From: Galaxea fascicularis
Lineage: Eukaryota; Cnidaria; Anthozoa; Scleractinia; Euphylliidae
NCBI GenBank assembly: GCA_948470475.1
Contig: OX419335.1
Coordinates: 42,836,525 to 42,900,524 of the forward strand
DNA: 64,000 nt
Reading direction: 5' to 3'
The notes beneath the pieces were generated by a model. The model had not been told where the DNA came from. It ran no database searches and worked only from the letters and a program-made list of their open reading frames with translations. The translations under genes and the position numbers were made by a program. The stretch's first letter is position 1, and every line of letters begins with the position of its first letter. Below are positions 20,801 through 33,400 of this stretch, piece after piece.

Positions 20801-23800
20801 AGTGGAATACTAAAAAAATATATTTGAAAGGGAAATTCGAAAAAGAACTGAAGCCACTTAAGATCAGTGATCTCCACCAAGCTGTGTCTGACCTCAATGT
20901 TTACGCAGTTCACATCCGTCCCTCCTTCTGGTTTTAATATTTTGTCCGTTTTCTTCGATAAAACGTAATTGTGGCAATGGACGACAAAGGTAGGATTTAC
21001 CTCTTTCATAGCGTGGTTGCCACATTAACGTCCCCCCCCCCCCCACCCATGACAATCATCACTATGACTTGTAATAAGAAGCGAATGCCAATTCCACCCC
21101 ACCCCTCCCTCACCTCGGTTCTTTCTTGTGATTTTGTTCGGTTATTTTTCTCAATATCACCCACAATTCCACTGAAGAACACAGACGAAGGAGTAAGTGG
21201 AAGGTGAGACGAGATGTGAGGGTTTCTGTTTCTTTCCAACAAGGAAACTTTGATTTTCGTGAGGTCCACTTCAGAATCAGCTGGATCAGCTGCCGGAAAA
21301 ACAAACCAAAGATAACGGTAATCTTGAGGAACACTAAGAACTGCCATTCAAAGTGCATACATCATTGAATATTGTCAATACTAAGAACTGTTTGTAACAG
21401 AAGCATGAAGATCGTAACTCGACAGCCGTTGTTTCGAAACCAAACTACAACAGTCACGTGACCACTTGTCAAGAGAAATGATATCTCTTTAACCGCTTGC
21501 GTGCTAATACTTTTGTCTTGTTTTTGACGCTCGGGACTTAAAATTCTTATATCTTAAACAAACGCTAAAAACGCTAGTCTAATATTTCATCAGCGCCTCG
21601 TTTTGACCTCAAACAAAGCTTCAAGGCTCAAATGAGCCCCGAAACCACAGAAACGAGAGAAGAGGGAGAGGAAATAGAGAAAGAAGAAGAAGGAAAAAAA
21701 AAACGAGACAACACGAAACGCACTTGCTTAGCGAGAAAAAAAGGAAATTTACAGGACCGACCTTGAATCGTCCCACCAAATAAAAGCACGTGTTCCTGTG
21801 GACGAATACAGTGAAATAAGTCTTAAATTTTTCAATGGAAAAAGCCATATAGATGGAAAAAAAATACACCACCGGAACAAAACCACTAAGGTATTGCTGA
21901 CTAAATCGCAAGAATTTAGTTGCATCAGTAACTTCTACTCGCGAAAGTTGGTAGGAGATTCATATGACGCTACCATGAAGCCTGTTCCTCTATGAGTGTC
22001 GAATTATGGCGACAACACGAACAGTTTAATTTCAACTTTTCCCATATTTTTCTCACTACTGTTATATTTTACCTTTTGTAGAATTCCTTCTACAAGCAGT
22101 CTTAATAAATACAGCCTGCATCGGTCATCTTTAGAAAGCAGAAGAAACAATTTCCTGCAAAGTTTGATGCATTTGACAGTATCTGCGAAGCACAAAGACT
22201 TGTAGCGTTAAACTTTATCATGGAAACTTTAGGTAAAACAGATAGCAATTTTTATTGCAATTACTTTCATTTGCATGCACTCACAACCAGTACCGAACTG
22301 GCAATAGAAAGGGGATTTCAAACGCTAAATTATAAAAGTGAAAACAATAAATACCGTGTACAAATATCTTGCAAGTAAAAAGGAAAACAATAAAATAAAC
22401 TTGACATAAGTCAGCCTGTTTTAAAAAATCATGGTTACGACAATATTTTGTTTAAAAAGGTACAAGCGATTCACAAGATGTTTGCACAAAGACTTCTTTT
22501 CTAAGTAAAAAACAAATTTGTCTCACCTGTTATTTTTCCGTTTTGGTTTGCCAGTTTATGAAGCAACTTGTAGAAGAATCCGACACAGTTACTGCACAAC
22601 TTCATCACATTGGAAACTTTATCAGGCAGCGTTTTGTGAAAAGACAGAAGAAGTTCAAGAGACTTCACAGAAACATCCAGGTTCGGATGAAGCAGCAAGT
22701 TAGAAAATACACTGTGATGCTTTTGAAAGGATGATGACAAGTTTGATCTACAAAATATGAAGAAAGTTAGGGATCGCTTCAAACGTCAAAAGTGCAAAAG
22801 TAGTCTGTGACTGCGCACAAAAGAAGGTTTGGTTATGCGTAATAAAGGAATGTATAGTATTCATGTGCGTTTAAAGAGCAGTACGTCTTTTAGTACTTTC
22901 CGCATACTCTTAGTTCGCTATTTATTGGTCTTGGACAGACCTGACAAATTTTGTTGTCTTGTTTAAATAACGAACGAATGAATTGTTTACTCTCTGCTAT
23001 ATTATCATGCGTGTATTCACTATCATTGAAATGCAGTGTTTGAAATATCAGATAACATGTAAACGCAAATTCGAAAACCAATTCAGATGTCAAATTTAAA
23101 TTGCAGTTCACGTTGCTATTTCCCTACCTAAATCGTAGTTCACTTCCCTTCTCAACAATCAATAGGTGGTGAAAATTCCTCAGCAAACACAAAAGCTAGA
23201 ACAGAATAACCAAATAAACTTTTCAGTTAGCTTTGAATCTTTATTGGCGTTTTGCGCCATTTTGTTCTAAATGTACCCGTCATGCACACAAAAGCATACT
23301 CCAACAGCAACAAGAAAGAGGAACGTCCCGTCAAGCAAGAAAACTGGTGCTTGCACAGTTCTCATTCTAAACAAAGACTGGAATACAACGGCTCAAGCAG
23401 TCATATACCTGAGATGAACTTGATACAGCCGGCGATTTGATGGTTGAGAGGCATGTTTTCACCGCATCATCCAACAGCTGAGTGTAGTATAACTCCAACT
23501 CGTGATGGAGCTGAACAAAAAGCTCGAGCTACAAACAAAATAACAGTTCATACCTCAATATTTAACTCTACGACATAAACACTACAGCACTTTGGCAACA
23601 CTGAAAATGCTCCCCTAAGGTTACCACGTATTGAAATGTCAACAAGTCTTAACCAAGTGCTACTTATCGCAATATTGCATCTTCTAGGTTTTAAACCTGA
23701 ACGCAAGATGGTTCACTGAGAAAGGCTTGACCCCGCTATGTTCTCTGGACTGCAAATCTAACGTTCTAACAACTACTAAAACACCGCCTCCACAGTTCAA

Positions 23801-26800
23801 ATGTAAAATACATTTGGGTAACTTATCAACCCTAAGTACAGAAAAATACATCGGTGACAAACTAGAAGGATGGTGATGGCAAAAATCAGAGTGCAAACAT
23901 TGAAGTAATTCATAGATCGCGACGAAGAAATTGCTCTCTGCAAGTATAGTGTTTTTAATTCGATGATTATTTTACTCCAGCTTGGTTGAATGTTTCTGAT
24001 TTAAAAAACCATGAAATCCCCGCCCCTGCTTACACTGTTGGAAGTTCTGCTATTCAACATGACTTGACTGAGAATTCCTGCCGCCGAGGTTCGTCCACTG
24101 TGCACAGCTATTATAACTAACATCCGAAAAATATTGGGATCCCTGTAAAACAACGAAAGTAGCCAAATACAGTCATAGCCAATAAAGGATTATGGCTAAC
24201 AACGCATAACAATAGTCTTCGTGAAGTTACTTTGAACTTCCACAGTGTTCCAGATAACTTTCAGAGTTCGAGGGTCACTGCAGATTTTTAAGAGGTCAGT
24301 TGACATAGGTCTTCCCAAACTTTCTTACTCAGCAACTCAGTGTTTCGGGTCAGGGACCAGTTTTGTCGTGGTTTTGACCCGAGATGCCCGCTTTTATCTG
24401 GAACACTGTTCCAGAAATGCTTGCTGACCAACATTGGGTAGCTTGCTTCCAGCATACAATGTAGCAACATTGTTATTGCCTGAAAAAGGTTTCATAATCA
24501 CTCCCCCAAGTGATTCAGTTAATATTGATATGTATAAGTCTTTCTTTAAAAGTTTCTAATGCACTTTTATTACTCACTCACTGTAATTCCCTCTGCCTGT
24601 AAGCGTAATTGATACAGCTGATACAGGTGTAAGCAGAGAATTTTACTGGAAGACAGCATCCTGTATGTTTGTCCTGAATTCTTTCGGCCGAAATTTTTTC
24701 CGCTCGTTTTAACTTTCCCTTGCTCCCACGATCAGCCCTTAGGTTAAATCACTGTTATTTGTCTTGCAAGCGGGCCCCACTTCAGTTTCAAATAATTATT
24801 GCTTCTCTACACTCGCGAACAGATAAATTTGGAATGTTTTTTTAAAATTATGGAGCAAGCATGTTTGGTATGCTGTTTATGCAATGATGCCGGATGTAGT
24901 TTTAGAATTCAAGTAAAGGTACGATCATATTAGGGTTCCGTTCTCCACTCCCTGGCAGTTTTCTTGACCTCAAATGTGCTTTACTTAGTTTATACTATGG
25001 AAATAATGAGGCATCACTTACTTGTTGCCATTAGAAGTCAAGAGCGCCTTGCACAGGTGTTGAGAATGACAGGCCATCACTGTAAGAAACTCGCTCTCTG
25101 TTTCCTTGGAGTCCACTTGGGAAGTTATGGACGAGTTTTTGTAGAAAAGGCCATGTCTTTGGAGAGCAATCTCCTGCAGCCTGTTTAACAACAATTCCTA
25201 AACACCAAAGTTATTATCACAGTCAGATTTCTAAACAAAATTATACATATAAGACGGCATTTTTAAGAGAGACAGCGTAACTACATGAATAGAAACACAA
25301 AAGTTGAGAAGTAAATCATAACAATGTAAACAAAACTGGAGGCACTAATTAGTACTGAAGGAAGCAGTGCCAAGTATTGTACGTCGCCGCACACCAAGAC
25401 TGCAGGCAACCCTTTTCATCCTACATACAATCTGAGGATAAGAGCATGACTACCTGAAGTCTGAGACTATATCTGTGTATAACTATTTCAGAATCTGCAA
25501 CTGTGACTTAAAGTCTCAAATACACCTGTAGTAAGCCTCTATAGATTGAAATGTTGCAATAGCCAGTATTTTTAAGCTAAGAATTAGGCGCACCATAGTA
25601 AGGACGAAGGACTTCTGCACTTCAGCTAGGGCAGCGTTAACGCCTACACAAAAAGATAATTACCAAATTAATACATGTACAACATTAAATTAATGTTATT
25701 TAAGGCACCAATTTACAGTCCTGAGTATGAATTCGTGTGACCTAGTTTATTATCATTTTGTCAAACGATGTGAATCTTGTCCTTTCACGCCCTCAACAAA
25801 AGTAAAAAAAAAGCAAAAGTAAAAAGTACTATTTCTGGACAACCTAAAGCCAAAAGATTATGAAGAAATTCAAAATCAACAGCTTTTCTTTCTCAGACAG
25901 CATTGCTGACATTTTTGCATTGTGGAGCCCATTAAAGGTAATCGTTGGTATTTGTTACTGACCTCCATCTTCTGATTCCTGACAGTTCTTAAGTAGAAAC
26001 TGGAAAATTTCAAAGGCATCTTCCCCTGTGTTTTTGATGACATCAACAACTGAGGACACCAAGCTTTAAAATGGAATAGAAAATCAGTCAGTGCAAGAAG
26101 ACAAACAGACATTTCAAATGAACCCCACTGGCAGGATTACCTCCACCAAGTTTGGAAGTATTCAATTTTCAGAACACACTTGACACGAACTTGATTTTTA
26201 CTCTGTGATTATATTTACAGAATGCCGAATAGAAGTTAAGAAAATTAATACCAGACTTGTTTCTTGGCAATTAAAAAAAAAACACAAAAGAGAAAAAAAA
26301 AATGTTGGATATTGTGGTTGAACATTTTCACCTGAAATTTACAAAAATTAATAATGTATCTTATGTACATCAAAATAAAATGAGCAAACACATTTGTACA
26401 CAAAGTGAAAAGATTAAACCTTACCTCATTTTCTTTTCTCCTCTTTTCTCAGACTGTTCCAGCAACCGCACAAGAACCTCTGGAGTCACTGTAAAAGTGT
26501 AAGAGGAAAATAATTGAATCAATCCTCCTTTAAACTGTTAAAAGGCCAAGATGGCTAACCAGGGCACAAATCAATTTTACATCAAAGCTGTGATTATTCT
26601 AGCAGCTTGGATTTGACTAGGTGAGGCATGACTGACTGCAGATATAAACTAATTATGGTGAGCATCATATCTTAATAAAAATGTGCAGTTTCAGAATGAT
26701 GTAGGAAATGTATCTTTCATCAAAGCTTTTTAAACCAATTCAGTCAGGCCCACAGATAAACCATTCACGCTTCTATGAATCGTTTACACAATTTCAGTTT

Positions 26801-27444
26801 TAGTTGTAATAATTATTGGATTACTAAGAATTACCAGGGTACCACATAAATTATGGTGTAATAATTATGCAGATTACATATCACTGTGTTTGGTTTTCAC
26901 AATGAGTCAAGAGTGCATTAGATCATAAACAAGGGATAAGGTACCCACAACACTCAGATTATGCTACTCACAGACATCATGGAACTCTTTAATAGTTCCT
27001 TTCAGTAAGTTAGGTGACAAACTGGCAATGTGCAGGAGAAATGGAAGAGTGGCTAACTGCTCATCTGGTTCAAGATCAGACTTTGGAGAGTTTGAAATAC
27101 TTTCCTGGAAATGTCAAGATATGTTTAGCTGGTAACACATAAACATCCTTAAATATATGTACATGTGTATAACAACAACTTAAAGGGGCTTAAGAAACCT
27201 GTGCAATGTCTGGGAACAGTATATGCAATGGACCAAAGCTCTGTAAAATGGTGCAGATATATTTAACACATCAGTTCCACACTGACACTTTATATTTAGA
27301 GAAACACATCCTGGGGGTGAGGGAAGCCCAGTGACCATGTTTGGTAGGCACACAATGCTGTATTCTTCAAAGTTGTAGTTGTACCCATTCTTACAAAGTA
27401 TACAAATAAAAATGCAGCTGCAACACTCGTTCTTTTTTTGCGAG

Positions 27445-27477
<33 letters not shown>

Positions 27478-30400
27478 CACACAAAAAAAGAACTTGGCCA
27501 ATATCCAGCCATCTTGACTGAACAAGCTTGGTCAATAACCCATACATATTGTATTGTATCTATGTCAGGGCTCAAAATAATTTGTGGATGGTGGCTGGTC
27601 ATGTTGACCGGCCAAAGAAATTTTAGCTCGGTCACGTCTTGTTTCTGACTGGTCAAAATATTGAAAAAAAATATCATTTATTCGTTCATTTAAAAGTGGC
27701 TTAATGTACACAATGGCTTAAACCATCATCCTTTTAAACTCTTTTTTAATGTTGAGTTGACAAGAGATTTAAAACTGGGCTGTACTGAAAGTGAACTATG
27801 GCAATGCTCAAACTGACAGTCTTTATAAACTCTTACGGGGCTGCAAGTGACTTTAAATTTTCCTGTACTACAGCTTCACTATGTAGAAAAACAAAAACAA
27901 AACGCTTATCTGCTTTAATGTTTAAGTCTAACAATTACGTCCATGTACATTGAGCCTCTTCATGGATGTCCATGCATCCGATCGTAATATCGTATGACTA
28001 GCTATGTGTTTCTTAATTCGACCTTGTTCTTCTGCTGTTTGTGGACTGTATCGCATTGTATCTTTCTCAAAGATAGACGCAGACGTTTATTGATTAATGA
28101 TGAATGAAAGTGTTGTCCTTTTTTTAGGCCAGGAGATGTTTATTTTAATGGCTTGAAATGTCGCAATCATGAAACTGTGTAATATTAAATTAAATTAATC
28201 ATTTGACAATCTGTCCTTCACAAACCTGTGGCCACAAGCTAGTTGTGAAATTTTCTATTTGTGAACATAATTACCGGTATATGTTTACAAAGAGACAAAA
28301 TCTAATATTACAGTTCACAGGATTTCACTGTTTATTGAAGACAGTATGCCCATGTGACCGGTCAACATGACCGGCAATTGAAGTTTTTGGCCAGTCAAGT
28401 CACCATTCTAGCTGGACATTGTCTGTTGACCGTGGCTGTTACTTTGAGCCCTGCCTGTACACTTGGGGAATGGTGTTAAATGCTAATAGGCCATCTATGA
28501 GTTGCTTTGAGTATCTTTAATTAGAGCATGGCTATGTGCATCCTCTTTCTTATGAAAATGAGTTCATTGTTATGTAGGGAACTAAAACTAATATCCACAA
28601 AAAAAAACTCTGGACAAGGACTTGCTTTTAGGGAGAGACTAAACTGAATTCAGACAAGGCACATTCATATATAATTAATTTTAAAAGACTACATGTTTTC
28701 AGGCAGACTGTTATAGTAGAACTGTGACAGTTTATACTACAACATACAGTGTACACATGAGTTTGACTTACATAAAACAAAGCCAGCAAATTGGTCTTGA
28801 TTTCTTGGGAATGCTGAAGGGAGAGGTATGTTAGGACTTGTACCATAGTAGGGGTCATAAAAGAAACATCTCCACCTTCGTCCGCTGGAGAATGGCTTGC
28901 AGTATACTCCTTCAGTGCTGTGGACAGTAACTTAGGAATGAAAACCTGATGGAAATGAGACCTGCAAATTGAACAGAATCAAAGAAGAACCACTGCTGAC
29001 ATTTCAGAAATTTAAAAGGTCAACAGTTCATCCAGGCTTAACCCTGATGGAATCAATAACAAAATTAGGAAATTGAAGTGAAAAGGGGTCTTTGGGCAGA
29101 TTGTTTAAGAATTAATAAATTATTGGGTCCAATGGCCTTTGAACCATTTTGTTTTCTATTAATGTTTTTTTTTTCTAATTGCTTATTCCCCTTAAGGAGG
29201 CTCACAGTAGATTTATTGCCTATGGGGTGTACCTGTTTAAATCAAAATTTCTTATAGAAGACAGACTTCGATTTCCATGACACTACAACATTTTTTGGAA
29301 GTATGACCAAAGTTTATTTTATCATTGGTTTTCAAGCAACAGCTGTTACCATGGCAATGGTAACACAGGGCCACTCATTTTGAAAAAAGCTTAATAATTA
29401 TCTTGAAATCCAGAAAACTTTGTGATATAAACATTGTACGATTGCAGTGACCTTGGACTCTCAATGTAAAAGCCATGCTTTGTGACTATTTCAAATATAC
29501 ATTGTAGATACCCAATATGTGCCACAACCCAGTCAAGATGAGGGGAAGTGTTCATAGCTATCTGGAGCAGACACTGCACACAGACATCAGCTTGTCCTCT
29601 TCCAACTCTATGAGAAAACAAAATCTGACTGTAATTTAAAGTTTGATAATGATGATAGCCTAACTGTTACATTCAAAAATCTTACTAACGTTCTATTTAA
29701 AAATTGTTTTTGATGTGACTAAATGTAATATACGGTGAGGTTAAACTCAAGATAATGCTGGTCAGCCACCACCCCCTTCGACTGCTTGGGGTGGAGAGGG
29801 CGGGGGGCATCAAGCCATTTGCAGGAGCTTGGCATGGGTTGCATTTGCATTTGCTTGGATGCTGGCCTGTGTCAAAGGTCAATCGCTTGCTTGATTTCCA
29901 CTTTTTTTCTTCTGCTTGGTAAGTACTTTCACCGACTTTTTCAGTACTTTTGGTGGTGCCCGCTTTCTGGGTTGCCATGGATGCCTCCTCCCCCTAACTG
30001 ATTTCTAACCTGCTCCACCAACCTTTAAGGCAACTCACAAGCTCATCTATAGTTGATGAGTTTAAATGAAAGTATTGACTCAACTTCACTTGGTATTTCA
30101 AAACCTTTTGTTAGCCTTTTATAAAGAATCTACACAAGAGGGCAATACTAAAGAATGTCAGGCGTGCATATAATTGGGATACAAAAACATTCATGACGTT
30201 CTCCTCCAACAACAACAACAACTATTATTTGTACCCTACATTAATTTACATTATATGAAAAAAAAGTATTACATGAAAAATGGAGAGAGTACAAGCTCCC
30301 CAGAATAACCATTGAGGGCTTTTGACTGATCACAAACCAATTTTCAATGACCACCCAAGACAATATTTGTTGGGCAATAAAGGTGGTAATAAAGCCATGG

Positions 30401-33400
30401 AAATAAATGCCTTTGTAGAAATTATTTTTTCTTTCACAAACCTAGAGGCTGTGGGAACCCTGAAAATGGTCACTGTCAGTTAATTTATTTGTAGCCTAAT
30501 AATTTTCAGGGTCACAAGTTTATTAGCCTGTAGCTATTACATGCTACCCTGGATAAATAAAGTCTTTACTTACTTACTTACTTACTATAGTTCATATTGT
30601 TCAAAAGACTACAAACATGAAAAATAGGAAGTATTGCACAGAAAATGTTTACTTACAATTTTGCACTGCAGTGTACTGCGATATCCATTAACCTCTGAAC
30701 AGCAGGAAATAACATCCATTTATGAAGACCCTCACTGAGTGACATGGTGATACTTACACCTGGTAGGGTAAAAGTAATATCCATACTCTATACTTACTGT
30801 ACATGTATGAATGATGCAAGTGCAATGAATGCTGTAAGGATCTGGAGATACCACATGAATTTTTATGAGTTGGGATTGATTGTTCACACATGCAGCTGAC
30901 AAATTCTAAATGATATGTCTCATGAGAGAATTGTACACCAGGGTCTTAACATTAAATACATTTAATTAATTTCATTTTTTTGTTGTGCAAATAATTATTT
31001 TTCTAGTCGTGACATGTGTCAACATTCGATATTTTGTAACAGTCTGTCTGTACCTCTTCTTCCAGTATTTCTTGTGACGACTTGTCCAAGAAGGTTTAAG
31101 GACCACTGAAAAGTAACAACACACATACATATGTACATGTACCTGTATGATTATCATAATAAAATAATTTGATGAAAAAGTAATAAAACCAACAATGGGT
31201 TGACGACAATATGCAACATACATGTAATGTACAGATAAGAGATAATACTTTAACAACATTTTGACATCATCAGGATATGATGGACAATTTCAAAAGTGAC
31301 ATTTTCTTTGTAATCCTTTCAAAACCAATTTGCAAAAATGCAACCCTTCTTAAAACTAATTAATACAGACATTATTTTTAATTAACAATAGTATTGAGAA
31401 GGGGAGGGGTGAATTCAGTATGTTGCTGGACAAGTACCTGTACAGTCAGCAGAAAATTTCATGGAATCTTACCTGACAAATAAGAGGAGCCCAGGCAGAG
31501 GGATTATTATCAACAAATTGGCGAACAACTTCACTGACATTCTGAAGTGCTGACATGAGCTCTGCGTCCAAGTCATCAGGATGGCCAGCGACACCTTCAA
31601 AAAAATTATACATCTTATAGAAAACGGACATCAAGAAAGTTTTTGAAAGATGAAAACAGGTAAATGACATTATTAAGCTTGTTTTCTCCCGGTACTCTGG
31701 TTTTCCTACCTCCTCCAAAGCCAAAACTTACAAACTCTAAATTGGTTGCAATAGCACTGCTTAACCCTTTCCTCATTAAGAGTGACATTATAGATTTACT
31801 CTGTCTAACGCCAGATGATTTTACTCATCAAAGGGAGACTCCTTCGGGGTTAAAGCTCTTCAGTGACATAGTACATAATTTAGAGTATACCTACATTTGC
31901 AAAATAAACCTTACCAGACAATGCTTGTCTTTCTAACTCCACAACATATTTCTGAACAGCTTCATGAAACACATCACAAAGTTGCTCCAAGACAGCATGT
32001 CTTGCACATGGGAGGGAATGCAGTAACACAATGGCACACTGTGTCTTCTCTACATTTGACAACACTTGACCTGACTCATCTGTGCCATTCAAAAATGACT
32101 GCAGTTGTATCTTTAAATTCTAGGTTACAAAATAAGAGAAAAAAACTAAGACTTAACACCTTCAAAACTAAGACCTCAAAACCTAAGACCTTGAAAACCA
32201 AGACCATCTCTCAAGAACTAAGACCTAAGACTACCAAAAGTATGACCTAGAAAGCTAAGATCCTGGCAAGGGCACAAAATGGTGCTTTGTGCAAAAATAA
32301 TATTGTGATTATGTACCAAAAAACCAAACTGGGGCTTATTGCATTTAACTGTGCAAATGTCATCATACACATGTTCTGCACTCAATATTTCTGTTTGATA
32401 TCTAGCCTTTTCACTTTATTAGGGAAGTGGTCAAAACTACTACACTCGAAAACAGGACCCACCAAACCACAAAATAGATGGTGGTTGTCTGCCTGCACCC
32501 CCTTGCTTAATGTCAAAAGATGGTGTCTTTATTGCACAGCCACCCCCCTATCTACACTGTAGCAGTAAAAAATTATAGTGAGATTCAAACCTCACTTTTC
32601 TTGTTTGTCAAGTAATGCTGACTTTTGCTAGCTGAATATTCCTGTGTCAACTCAAATTTAAAAGCCAACAAAATTTTGTTGCATATTTTTATTCTCTGGA
32701 TCGGTCCGCAAGAAAGAGTGCCAACTGATGGCTCACGATTTGAGTGTATTAAGACTAATTAAGCGCTGATCGATCTCTAGAGTTTAGGCCTAAGCACCGC
32801 AACAACAGAGAAGAAATCCGAGCGATTAAACCTAAGCACTGCGTCAACAACTGGTTAGCTTTCAGCGTTAAGGTTAGGGCAACTCCTATTTTTTATGACA
32901 AGTTATCCCAGTGATAAATCCTAAGTTGTGCGTCGAGAAACGGTTAGCTTTTAGGGTTTAGAGTGAGGGGAACCTCCATTATTTAAGTTACGATAAAACC
33001 CAAGGGATTAGGCCTAAGCGCTTCGTCCACAAACAACAAATCTTAGTGATTAGAGCCAAGTGCTGCTTCCATGATCGGTTAGCTTTTAAGATAGGGTTAT
33101 GGGAACCTCTCTTATTTAATGAAGACAGTAATAAACCTGGCCCAGTTCTTAACCCTATTTAAGCACCGCGTGAACAATGGGTTAGGTCATCGATTGAAAC
33201 CGGAACTGCAAATCTCAAACCGGAAGTAGTTTTAAATAAGCCTACTTTCATTCTCTGAATCGATTACAGACCAGAAGTAGTTTTTAAAAAGCCTATTTTC
33301 ATTCTCTCTCTCTCTTGCCCAAGTACAAGGTCATGACCTCGGGCACCAGCTGAATCCTGGCAGGGGTGCTTGAAAACGGTGAGTGCCCAGTGGGTAAACA

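Noticed and set aside
20905..21003. missing INTS5 exon with translation VNPTFVVHCHNYVLSKKTDK
   Set aside because: It falls in the right gap and has a GT after GAG, but no pyrimidine-rich acceptor precedes it and the sequence does not resemble the human protein.
21621..21911. 96-codon minus-strand frame rich in Leu, Phe and Ser
   Set aside because: It arises from a purine-rich stretch on the opposite strand; low complexity, within an INTS5 intron.
22890..23111. another candidate linking exon of INTS5
   Set aside because: A 73-codon frame with a usable donor but no acceptor in frame and no alignment to the family.
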